Below are positions 38,255 to 50,664 of a DNA stretch of 64,000 nt, in pieces (within the stretch, counting starts at the first letter, position 1; each line of letters begins with the position of its first letter). The translations under genes and the position numbers were made by a program. Source of the stretch: Cardinalis cardinalis (lineage: Eukaryota; Chordata; Aves; Passeriformes; Cardinalidae); assembly GCA_014549065.1 (NCBI GenBank), contig JACDOX010000013.1, positions 3,272,370 through 3,336,369 on the forward strand. Direction: 5' to 3'. The notes below the pieces were generated by a model. The model was given only the letters and a program-made list of their open reading frames with translations. It was not told the origin of the DNA and searched no databases.

Positions 38255-41200
38255 TAAGAAACAGCTCCTCTCTAGTTTTTTGCAATTGACCTAAGATCAG
38301 ATGCCACCAGAGTGAGGTAACTGCATCTGGGACTATTTTCTTTATCTGAGATAAGAAGAAAATGTTTAAAATCTGTATGTCTTCTTACAGTGTGTCTTCT
38401 CTGTGGGGACTTGATCCCAATAAATGACCCAGATAGGGCACTGAAAGAGTCTATCTTCTCAGCCACTGCATCAGTGGTGATATTTCTGAAACAAGCCAAG
38501 AATACCTAAATTAGCTGTAGATGCCAGGAGGACAGGCTAATTCAATATGCCTTGCAGCTCTATGCACACACGTCTTGAAAGTGTCAGGTGTCTAACCTGG
38601 GTTGTAATCATCGTGCTTTTGCTGAAGTCTTCATTGTAGGTCCTGCAAGTGCATCTCATAAACTTGCAAAGGTTACAATTAATCATCTACTCCTTGTAGG
38701 TTCATTAACTAATGAAACGGACTTAGGAACTAATATATCATATCCAAGAAAAGTGCTACCCAGTCTTCTTTTCACTCAGTGTTACTGAAGAGTACATAGC
38801 ACACCAGATCTTTTCAAATATTGACAACAACCTGTGCTCTATTATTGGCAAAATAGTTTCATATGGACCAACTGGAGTCTGTGTCAGTAAATGATAAAAC
38901 TCATTTATCACAAAATACTGAGGCCCAAATTTTGTATTCCAAAGAGGGTCAGGAACAATTTCTTAGATATGCTCCATTTTTTGTTTTAAGAGTTTTTTTC
39001 TTAGTCCTATTGATCAAGAAGGATATTCTTTAATCTAATGTATCCTTATTCATCCTCTGGGGATCAACACTGCCACATTTCTCAAAGATAGAATGATTAT
39101 NTTAATTTGGCTAACAGTAATTCTTTCTGATGGTGAAGTCTAGATTATTGTCCTCTCTTTTTTACTGGTGGTATTCTCTCAGGACTGTCAGGTTCATGAC
39201 ACGTAGCAACCTCCTCTCCTATATCTTTCTAGAGGATGATGACAGCTGCACAAAGTTCATATTTACCATTCATGTTCACAAGATTTTCTTATCCTGATTG
39301 TCTTGTTTTCACTTTTTTATTGGTATTAAGCTACCAAAAATTAAAGGAATTTTAGAACAGAAAATCTGTACTTATTCTAATTTTTAATTAGGAAATTAAA
39401 AATCCAGGTTTTTTTACACATATCATTTCATGAAACTGTTCTGCATCCCACCTGACCTGATCATGACTGTTTTAACCTGAGTACATATATTTCAAAGCAG
39501 TCTGTCCCAGGTTAGGAATATAGGTTTCTCAAAATGCAAATAAGTCCAAAATATTCTCAATTTTAAAAAAGTGGATATTTTTAGGCAAAATTTAGATCAC
39601 TTTGTTGGCCACTTAACATATTACTTATTAATTGCTGTCTTGACATAAAAATTTGCTAATGGTTCTGAGTTAAGGTTTTAAATCCACCAGTGTTATTTAG
39701 GGTCTTGTTAGAGTTGATTTTTGCAATCATGTGATTTGTGAAGTTCCATCTTTTCCACCCCTAGCACAGATCAAAGAATTTTCTATTATTTTCTCTGTGC
39801 CTGCAAAAAAAAAAGGTTCTAACATCCTTTATTGAGTCATTTTCTGCATATAGTTTTTCACCCTCTGGGATGCTATCTGCTTCTGTGCTGTTTTTATTNG
39901 TTTTGTCTGCAAACTGAGCTGTTCAAGGGTGACAGTAGCAGACTAANATAGAGGGGTAGTGCTGTGCTGTAAAATCATCCAAATGTTAGGCTTGGATCTG
40001 CTGGACTTCATTCCTTGTAACTCAATTTTTATAATAAATGGAATAATTTCTTATTTTTAATGAGTAAATTCTTCAGGTTTCCTGCCAACCATTCCTATGA
40101 GACAAGGCTTAGTATCTGACTTGTCATGATCCTGCATTTCATCTTTCAATTGTGCTTTGAATCGGGGTATGGACCATTCACAGGTTTCTAACTTTAGGCA
40201 AGTTAATTTTGAAGTAAATATCTAGGAAGATTGGAGTTTAAAAATGTAGAGCAGCCATTAAGAATACTGTGATCCCATTCTCTTATGAGCTTCATTGCTG
40301 AGTCAATAAATCCTACTGTGACACAATTTTTAATGTTCCAGATATTTTATGCATGTCAATTTTTTATAGTTACCAAAATTCAAAGTATTGTCCAACGGAA
40401 AATAGTGAATTGAAGAAACAAATGGAAAAAATTTATGAGTGTCATAAAGGGAAATTTCTTAAAGAAACATGAATCACAGATAATAAATTTCAAAAGGTAT
40501 AGTCAATATAACAATTCTGATTTTTAACAGTTGGCTTGCACATTCAAAGTAATACATATTAATTAATCTTAATGTTGCAATTTAATTTGTTTCCTTGGGC
40601 ATGAGACTTGGCCTTTGAAACACTTGCTAAAGAGACTTGTACTTGAATATAAGAACATTCTGAGACAGCATTGGAATTTAAAATTGGAAACAGTCCATAG
40701 TTACAGGGCATATAGAAAGATTTATTGAAAGGATTTGCTAATACCATTTTACTGTGTAGAGTACACATAAACTTATGAAGTGAATTGTAAATTACATAGA
40801 AATTGAAAAGGAAAGATAAGCTTTTATTAATTTGGTTTCATTTTCAAATAAATGAAGTGTGCTTATGTAGAGAATAATGCTAATGTAAGGTCCCACTTGC
40901 AAGTGTGATGCTTCTGTTATCTGCTCAGAAATGCAACNTGGTAAACGTTCACTGTGGACAAGTGTTTTGGTAAGTCTTGGTTATAACTGAGATTGATTCA
41001 TGTTCAGATTCACTTAAGAAGGAAAGAAATACTTATTAATCTTAAGATTTATTTAGTTTAGTTAGAAATCTAGTTCTGTAGGTATTTACCAATATAGTGA
41101 GAACAGGAACCAAATGAAACTTCATCCAGATTAGATANGAAATTTTAAGGAATCTTTTTTGTATTCCAAAAGCATTTGGCCGCATTAATGTTAAGTTTTT

Positions 41201-42162
41201 TTACATTTTCTGATTCATAGACTCAGTTTTGACTAGTACCTAAAGTTCTAGAGTCCTGCATGAGGCTGTTCTNAGATTTTATTGCTGTACTGCAACAAGC
41301 CAACTCATCCAGCTTTCACAAGCTATGTGTCCCTGTGAGATTTCCACTCCAGAATTAGGGTCCATAGNCTCATTTGCTGTTAAGTTTTAGGAAGGCACTG
41401 AAGTTGTATATACATCCAATTCTATCCAAATCTCTAAATTTGGAAATTTCCTTATCTCAAATTCTTTCTTATATGGCACCCTGCTGAACAAAGTGGTGTA
41501 TATATTTTATGCCATAGTTAGGTTGTCCAGGCCCAACTGAGGATCCTTTGCTTACATTTATATGTCTGCAGGAGAACAGTGCATACAGATGCTCCTGCAA
41601 TCTTGACTGATAAATTGTGTTTAAATTAATAATCTGTAAAATCTTTCTTATTATTGTTGTTGTGATTGTTCTCTATTAGAATACACTCTACTTGACAGGT
41701 AAATAAAACAGGCTTTATGTTTTAATAGCAATTAAAGAGGTCTGGCATCTTATGCTCCTGTAATAGCTCATCGTAAATATATAAAGGACAGATTTTTTCT
41801 TGAAAGGGAGCTGGTTAGCTAGATGGAAGGGTATAAGATAATTCGGTATTTTCCCAATCAAAGAGATTANAAGGAAAACAAAGTTTGAAAAATGCATAAA
41901 CAGGAATCCCAAGAAGTGTGATTGAGCTTGAAAAAAATAGGCAATTTAAATGTAGCCCATATTACTGCACAGAAACTCTGCAAGTCTTCAACTTTTATAA
42001 CTGCATATTTAGTAAGCTTGCATTTGTTAGATGAGAGATCTGCCTTACTGTACAATCCACAGAAGCCAGGTATTATCCCTGGGGATTTGCCAGTGTAGGA
42101 ACTTGGATTTTGCAAGTGAACTGTGGACATTATAATATCCTTTGCTCTATTAGAAAACAATN

Positions 42163-42275
42163 CCAAGAAAAAAACAAATAAAACACGAACCAATCAACCA
42201 AACAAAACCACATAAAACCCTCCCAAACACACAAACAAACAAACAAAAACACGCCAAGAAAACCACCCAAAAAAA
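42163..42275. repeat. A/C-rich low-complexity tract
   Basis: About 110 bases are almost only A and C on the + strand, built from variants of caaa, aaac and ccaa (for example acaaacaaacaaacaaaaac). It is strongly strand-asymmetric. No retroelement body is recognisable next to it. Confidence 0.85.
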
Positions 42276-45200
42276 GGTAAATTAAAAACACTAAATGAGA
42301 AGAATGTTCTCTAATATTTATTTCAAACTTAGCCCAGAGACAGAAAAGTTTTTTTAGACAAGAATTGATAAAAAGTATGTCTAAAACANATAATCTGTGT
42401 TCAGAATGTTTTGCTTAGACATGCAGATTTTTTTATATGTCAGAAGTAGCTCTGAGACAAAAAAAAAAGCTACTATTTTCCTGTCTTCTTAGTTGTTGTT
42501 TGCTTCTTTGTTTTTTCTACTTTATTTACAATTGATAGGACACTTTTTTAATCTTGTCAGAATTTTTTCATCTTGGCAAGAATGTCGCTATGTATCTACA
42601 TTTTAACCTGAATTTCTGAGTAAAACTACAGATCTCCCAGTAGATTATCACTGTGCTATTATTTTTTTAAACCTAAAGGCACTTTAGAAGCCTTTTATAG
42701 CATCATTGCAATGAAATGGAAATGGTGGTACTTGGTAAGGAGACCAGACAGGAGATGACACCATTCTGTGAGATTCACCCTTTTATTATGCAATTACTTT
42801 TACACCTATAACATTTTGACACTGATTAGGTAATACTTGAGCTAAGAACAGATTTTTTGGTGTAGATATGGACGTGTAAAATTGTGTCTTTCATGCTTGG
42901 TACTGTATAGTGATTTTGAAATCAAATAAATTCACCCANAATATTAAAAACATGGTTTATTTTTAAGTACAGTGACTGAAATTATTCTCTGAGGACATAC
43001 AGGCTTGTTTGCTTCTACTTTCTTGTCAGTACTTAAGAGCTGAACAGATCAATATTTTTACTTTTTATTACATTACAATTGTGTTGTCTTTTCTGTGACT
43101 AATTACAGTTGCTAGATCTAGGCACTATATGTAAGTAGTTTGCATTGTTCCTTTGNATAGACAATATTATACCTGTGTCAAAACTGAATTGTATCTGTTG
43201 TCATGTTTCCTGATCACCTCTCTTTATTAGATTCCTCTGGTTTTTTCCTCTCATTATCAGTTTCCNTCATTTCAATCATTATCAGTTTCCATAGTTGTGA
43301 AGCAGCTCAGTAGAATTAGCACCAGCATGACATCACTCCTGTTGCCACTGGCATCATAAGCACCACATGAGAGAGATATAATGTGCACAGGTTTGGACAA
43401 CAGAAGGGCTGAATTCTGGCAGTCACTAAGTGTGTGTGCATGCCAGCTATTTCCAGATCACNGGGCTGGAACATGCCCAGATGCATTGCAGCAGGATGTT
43501 TGGATGAGACTTGCATGTGCACCGTCCTCAGCCCTCCTGCCCCATCTTCCGTCNTCAAAAAGTGTGGCAACTGGGCTAGAAAGAACTCCTGTTCTCAAAG
43601 TCCCAATATGCTCTGCCACTGTGAAACCTGGGATTTCCAAATGTCCNCAGTGCCCATATTCTGAAATGTCTTTAGTGTCTTCTTAACACCAGTGCTTGCA
43701 CTGTGGTTNCTAGGAAAGCAGCAGAAAAGTTGCCAACGGGGACCAACAGTATTTGGGCAAAACCTCTCACTGTGAGTGCAGTCTAGAGATGTATGTCCTC
43801 CCAGCATATTTCAAAAAGAGTTTTACTTCATAATCAAATACTTANTTAAAGTTGTGTGTGTGAAATACATGCATGTGGATTGCACATCCTTGAAGAAAAC
43901 AAAATATTTCTTCATATATGAGAGATTGCCTGCAGGAAACAGGAAGGTAGAAATTTGTATCGTAGAACTAGAAGGCCCAACACAAAATAGAAGGCTTTAG
44001 ATAATTACAAGTTGTGATACATTTTGCATTCCCTGGTACCGTGTTACTTTAAGGTCCTTGATGCAATTACAGTCCTGGGAAGACCTGTCTCAGTTATGGT
44101 GTCTCTCCTACCTGCTTGTCTTATTGCAGCTCTAGTGACATATGTCCTTTCACTCTCAGCTCCATGATCTGTTTGAGGGATATTTTGCCTCCTTCTTCTT
44201 GGCTGTATAAATTTCTCCTTTAGAACAGGCACTTTAAGTACTTTAAACTTGTGTAGATTACTTAAATGAAGGTAAGCGCTGACTCCTTNTATGTATGAAT
44301 ATTTTAAATTAAGCCTTTAGTTCCTAAAAATCAATGATTTCTCTTTAAACTCTAACCCCTCAATTTTCAAGCACAATTTTCTCCTAGAGGCTACTAATCA
44401 TTAATTAATGAACTTAGTATATTCACAACAATGCAGTTACTTTAGATGTTGATGTTTCATTTAGGCTCATGAATTAATACATATTTTTGAAAAACTGACC
44501 ATTTGTGTTAATAGGTCTGTATCTGTGAACAGGGAAATAAGTTAATGAAATAAACTGTTCTAATTAGAAAAAAATAAGCCTTAACAGGATATCTAAATGT
44601 GTATTTTAGCTGTAATTATCTCTGTGGTTTTTAGTAGTTCAAATGTTTTTAGTGTATTAGTGTATTTNGGCCTAATCTTATATAGAACGTGTAAGACAGA
44701 AAATATGTAAACAGAGGTGTATAGAAATATTAGTTTTCAAAGCTTGTAGTTTATCTGAAATTATATTATTTTTTCTGTGACATCTGAAAATATTCTACCC
44801 AACTTATTTGCAGTTTCTAGATGTTCCTAAGGAAAACTCAGGCTACAAACCTTTGGTATAAGAAAGGGAGGAAATCTGACTATACATGCCAGCAGAAAAC
44901 TCCCTCGCAGATTTTACAATTCTTTATCAGCCCACATGTTTGAATGCAATAAACTATGAAACTGATAACCAGGAATGATAGTATGTAATAATAAATTAGT
45001 TTTAAAATCTCTACTGGAACACAATGGATCAGAATACAGCTCATATTATCCAGAGGGCTGTAGAGATTCTCCATTTCCTGCCCTGAAGTGAAAAATTCAG
45101 AATGTACTCTGGCTTCANTACAGCTGATAGAATTGAATTTGACAATGACTGCAGAACATTTCATACAAAGAATGATTAATTGCATTTCTTCTCTTAATAT

Positions 45201-46423
45201 CAACATGCAATTCTTTTAATGAAATATTATTTTGTACAGAGAATCCCATATGATGTTGATGAAGATTCAAATTAGGTGAGACATTGAAGTTTGGTTGCTA
45301 TTTTTGCAGTCATTAAGAAAGAAAGAGCTAATAGGCCCTAAATATTTCACCTTTTTTAAACAGAGTTTTAGTCTAAAGTGTTGAAGATACCTCTTAGTGT
45401 GTGAAATTCAGAGGGAGAACAGCTTCAATATTTGAATTTCTAAGTTGTGAAGCTGGTTGCAATAATTTCATATAATTTCATCTTTTTACAGTTGCTTTCA
45501 AAGAAAGGTAGATCCTAAGATGAAAAGTAAGAAGTGGGAAAATGAGACATGTAGCAAACAGTTAAGCTAGGTGAAAGAAGGCTCCAAAATACACTTTGGA
45601 AGAGCTGCACTCAATGTCCTGATTTGTTTTAGATTTTCCATTTGACCTTTGGAAGGTAAGTTATTGGATATACATGTCCATTTTTCATATGTCTTCTCTA
45701 CAAGTATATTTAAAATATTGAAATGCATTAAAGTCTAATGAAAGGTCCATTTAAATGCCTTCTACTATTAGAAATAGCAGTTACTGAGAAGGCCTTCATA
45801 TATTATTGACAAGTGCAGGACAAAACAGAATAGACTGGAACTTTTTGAATTTTAAAATACCACTAATATATCTTTTATTTGTTGTTGTCATCATTTATCC
45901 TTTATGTGGCATGTATCATGTTTTCTTTTGAAGCAAGCACTATGAAATTGCTGCAAAGCAATAATTCCAAACTGCTAGGTAATATATTATGTGCTGTGAG
46001 TATTAACTGTGGCAAAGTGATGAGAACAGTAAACAATCTTTAGGTANCCCCTGAAGGAGCTATTCATTTTTCCTAACACGTAAAGTAGAATTTCAGCCTG
46101 TAGGTTAAAAATAAGTGCCTGACCCTGAATTATGATTTATCAGTTTTCAACTCTCTCACCTCTTCAAACATAATACCATTTTTTTGTAATTTCAGTATTT
46201 GACTTCCCTGAGCTTTGTGCCTCTTGCTACTNTAGATCAGCTCTGTTCAATGCACCAGCATTCTAATGCTTTGTCAGAGCTTGTTAAGGGGGAATGTAGT
46301 CAGTTCANATGCAACCTCTCAAAAGAGCATGCAAGTTCTGCTTAATGATAGCATGTCTTTACTGGTACAGGATCCTAAATTATTCCTAATCACAAATGTT
46401 CTACAAGTTTAGTAGTACTTNGG

Positions 46424-46806
46424 TGTGGTGGTGTTTGCGGGTCCCCAGGACGANGGAAGAGATGAGAATCTTGACTCCATGTTTCAGAAGGCTGATTTAT
46501 TATTTTATGATATGTATTAAAAGAAAATTATATACTAAAACTATACTAAAGAATAGAGAGAAAAGGATTTAGTCAGAAGGCTAGCANGGAAAAGAATGGC
46601 ATGATAANAAAATCTTGTGACTGCTCANAGCCTCGACACAGGTGGCTGTCATTGGTCATCAAGTAAAAACAATTTCACATGGACCAATCAAAAATGCACC
46701 NNTTGCATTCCACAGCAGCAGATAATTATTGTTTTTCTTTTCCTCTGAGGCTTCTCGGGAGAAAAAATCCTGGCAAAAGGATTTTTCATAAAATATGTCT
46801 GTGACA
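46424..46806 (-). mobile_element. Songbird-type solo LTR, antisense to IMMP2L
   Basis: This 383-bp unit has terminal TG (46424) and CA (46806). On the - strand it begins tgtcacagacatattttatg, carries gattggt-type CCAAT boxes in U3, and has aataataaatcagccttctg with an AATAAA signal near the end, followed by aaacatggagtcaagattct. I recognise this as an LTR type very common in songbird genomes, though I cannot give its exact database name. Flanks are cttngg (46418-46423) and atttgg (46807-46812), a likely 6-bp target duplication with one mismatch and one N. No internal retroviral genes adjoin it, so it is solo. Six Ns lie inside (46454, 46587, 46608, 46628, 46701, 46702). Confidence 0.87.
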
Positions 46807-49599
46807 ATTTGGTGCTTATTCTTTTATCCCTGGCAGCATCTGTCCCCTTGACAAACTAAATGCTAAAACTATTTACAATGGTGAGATTTAGGCTTTTTCT
46901 GAGGGTATTTAATAGACACCACCAATACTCAATGTGTTTAGGTGCTGGAAGAGTGGAGGGGGAACTACTTGGATGCCTAAGAACTACTGGTGCCTATTTT
47001 TTCATGCAAAATCATCCTTGGATAAATATAGATGTGCTCCTTTTGTCTGGGTCTCTAAGTATTTTAAGTTTTCTGATTTTTGAAATGTTCAAGCACGTGT
47101 AGGAGAAATATTTATCAATGGTTTCAAGGCTTTCTTCAGCCTGAAGAGATTTGAATACTTCACTTCCACACCTTATGAATATCTTAATTGCTGAGCTATG
47201 TACTAATTGGGTCTGTCCCTCTTGTTAGAACTGGGTCTCTGCCCAGTCAGAAAAATAGTAGTTGGCATCAAAGTTAGGTAAAACTGAGCTTTAAAACACA
47301 NGAACTCANGCATGGAGTCTTAGATGTGTGACANNGCATGCNTGCCACCCTTCAGAGCTTCCATCANTCCTCCTTTTCCTTTTCCTGCGTGTGATTTAGA
47401 CAGTCAGTGCTCAACACACTGAGCTTTGGGAACTGCAGTCCAGGAACCCAACTCTCTTCTGTACCTTCAAGAGGAACTTAAGTTGAGTGACTGCTGTGAA
47501 ATTTGCAAGGAGAGCCCTATGTATTTAAGTCACNTCTATGAATGACTGCACAAACATAAAGAGTAATTCCTGTGCTTTTGGAGTGGGATTACTAAGTAAA
47601 TTTGTGTGACCCACTTTAAATTTTGCTTTTGTTTATTACAAATAAGATTTTATGAAGAAGCTCTGAGATATGCAGAATCTGGTCTTTTATTATTTTTGGT
47701 TGCATAGCAGCAAAATAAATGATCACTCCTATTTGCCTATCTGAGCACTATGTCTAACTATGGAAATATTCAGATAGGGTAATCTTCCAGGGCACCTAAA
47801 TGATCTTTTTTAAGATTCTCTGACTCTGTCTAGTACAAATTGTCTTGAGGAAGACAAGTCATTGACTTCAGCAAGTATTTTATCAGGAGACTATGCCAAG
47901 GTAAAAAATGACACTTTTAATGCAGGAATTTGAAAACAGTATGTGTAGGGAATGAACTCAGCATTCACAGAGGAAATTGTGTTTTGGTTCAGGAAAAGAG
48001 GAAGATTGTATTCCCATTCAAATTCCTCAGCAGGTGATACTTCCCACCTACAGAACAGTGTGATGTTTATGACGAATAAGGCCGTGGGCTTATCAGAAAC
48101 AAATACTGTATACATGAACAAAGATGAGGCATAAAACCTGGGCTGTGTGCTCTTGAAACATACAGCAGCATTCCTGTTAAACTTGAGAGGTTGTTTGGAT
48201 GAGGAACTTTAGCAGTGAAAATGACTTTGTTGTAGCTGTTAAAGTATTTGTAGCCACTTCAGCAAGGAGAGCCAGATATAAACAGGCTTTGACGGGTTGC
48301 TGCAAAACATCACTATGGCTTTTCTTGCCAGTAATCATAACCTGAAAGGGTTGTTATCTTGCTATTTTCTATCATGCAAAGTGCTTGTAGTATGATTTTT
48401 CTTTTGCTAATGCAGTTCTATATAATGATAAACAGTTTGACAAACTATCAAATGTGACACTAAGGACATAGGAGAAAATGTATGACAGTGTACTGGATCT
48501 TACCTTTTTATTAGCGGTTTATTAGGGGAAAAGGGAACCCTCAAGCACAAAGGATAAAAAAAGTATCCCTCAAAACCTGCCTGATGCACTGTTGCCCAAA
48601 GCTACATTTCCTCTGCACTTCTATGGACAAGTTCATATCTGCTTCTCAAACTATATGGATTTTTAGCTCTTAAAATGTGTTTCCTCTTTCACTGATGTTC
48701 TTACAGTCTCATGTTTTGGAAAGGGAAAGTTTGAGTATAGGCCTTGAACTTAAATCCAGCTAAAATCACAGAAGCCTTCATTTATAAATGTTTGTTTATC
48801 TTCACTGTCCTTGTCTAAATGAGGTGTGGGAATTTATCTGGTATGTCTNCTTGAAGTAATTTTCCTGCAACTACAGGAAAATAGTAAGGAAAAAAAAAAT
48901 ATTAAGTAAGACATCACAATGAGGGTTTGAATTGAATTGCAGACATGTACTATGGTGTTTTTCATCCCATGAGATTNTGCTTCTAATGTTATGGAGGAAT
49001 GCCTGATTAAAGAAAAGGTTGAAAGGTAATACCCAACATCCTATTTGACAGCTTTTTCATTTTACTTATAGGTAAGAGCAGGTGGTGTCATTTAAAATTA
49101 AGTACTTCATGTCTACGTTGGCNGGAAAGCAGCATTTAGAGATGAAATACCCCTGAAACTAATATCATTAATTGTTCTCCAATTTTATTAACATTTGCAT
49201 ACAAATGCATACAAGTACAATGAAGCACGATCTATTTAAATTGCACAAAGCATGGAGTTTAATTATAGGCAGTAAAAGGACCATAATAATTTCAGAAACA
49301 AAGATCTTATACAGATCCTGTGTCCTTACACTGAAATGAAAAAGCAATATTTACTGTTTCTTTAAGATGAGATTTAAGGGAAAGATCTTTAAACTTCATA
49401 ATTTGTCNTATGATTATTCATGATTTGTCGTATATTTACAACCAGTTTGCTTGTGTTGTATGTTTATCTGAAAATGTGTATACATACAATGTAGCTGGTT
49501 TCCAGTATATTGGATAAAAAGGTAATTATGTTAGATTTATATGCTGAAAGTTGATTTCAGTATTGCACTATTGGTATGGTTACTGGATATTCCTGTGGC

Positions 49600-49659
49600 A
49601 AAAAAAACCCCAACCAAAACACCAAAAAAACCCAACCCCCTCCACCCCCGCCAAACCCC
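49600..49659. repeat. A/C-rich low-complexity tract
   Basis: About 60 bases are made of A and C runs (aaaaaaaccccaaccaaaac, then ccccctccacccccg). The composition resembles the tract at 42163-42275 but is more C-rich. Confidence 0.85.
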
Positions 49660-50648
49660 TTAAAAATCATTAAATAAAATTGACCAATTAAAGACTATTT
49701 AAGAAAAGAAATAATACCAAGAACAGGCAGAAGGTACTTTGTCTTAAAAGATATAGCAAGTCAAGTTATCTGATCTCTTCTCTATATCCTGTTCTAGACA
49801 TTCAAGTGGTGTTGCAATATTTCCATATGAAGTCGTTTAGACCAATCTTATCACTTCAACCAGTTGTCTTCAACATCTCTGCTAACTAGATTTTCATCTT
49901 TTGCTGTCTCAGCTGGATTTACCTCATAAAGCTTCATTATGTTATTCAAAGAAAATTTCAGTNTTCTATAAAAGCAGTAAGCTTAAAGAGCACCTTAGTA
50001 CCCTTATTTCCTAAACAAATATGTTGCATAATGAGACTTAAATTAGGCTGAGCAGCTCAGCGTCTCTGGACATGACAAGTACAGCTTGGAAAAGTTTCTC
50101 TCTTACATTTTCTTTTTCAGAATAACTAAGTTACAAAATGCTCAGGAAATACCTACCAATTACTGTTCACCTCCAGCTACCTGCTAATCAAAAACCATTT
50201 TATGTGCATAAGAGATGCTCTTTCACTGTTGCTTTCCACAGCTTTAAATTTCATGTTACAAAGACTTCAGCAAGGGAATAAAGCTGACCTCAATCTGGTA
50301 ACATTTTAATGCCATTGCATGATTTTAATACTGACAGACACAATGATTATAATAATTAATGTTATCATAATGACTTTCCTGTTATTATTATTGTGTTCCA
50401 TTTTTTCATTATCAGCCAATATTAAGATCTAATTTAACTTACAAGATACATATCAAGCAATTAATGTTGAACTAAAAACAGCCCTATAATTTCATTAAAA
50501 CTTATCAGCATTTTAGTTAAATAAACTGAACAACTTGGCAAATTTAAGAAAAATTGATTACATGTTTTATTTATTTAACAGCTGTTTTTGGAAGAGAAAT
50601 ATCGGCACATGAGAGCACTGATGTAATTTTTTTTTTTAAGAAAAAGTC

Positions 50649-50664
50649 ATATATATATATATAT
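50649..50664. repeat. (AT)8 dinucleotide run
   Basis: Eight AT units follow a short poly-T and aaaaagtc. A small microsatellite in AT-rich DNA. Confidence 0.85.

Larger units (their letters stand above)
33395..46417. other. Long intronic stretch, mostly unrecognised
   Basis: About 13 kb of AT-rich DNA. It contains a direct 22-bp repeat (34878-34899 and 34913-34934), a 20-bp near-perfect palindrome at 38235-38254, and an A/C-rich tract at 42163-42275. A GC-richer patch at about 43316-43800 has overlapping short open frames on both strands (up to 101 codons at 43381-43686) and several Ns. I cannot assign that patch to a repeat family or a gene. No exon or RNA gene is recognised. Confidence 0.5.
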
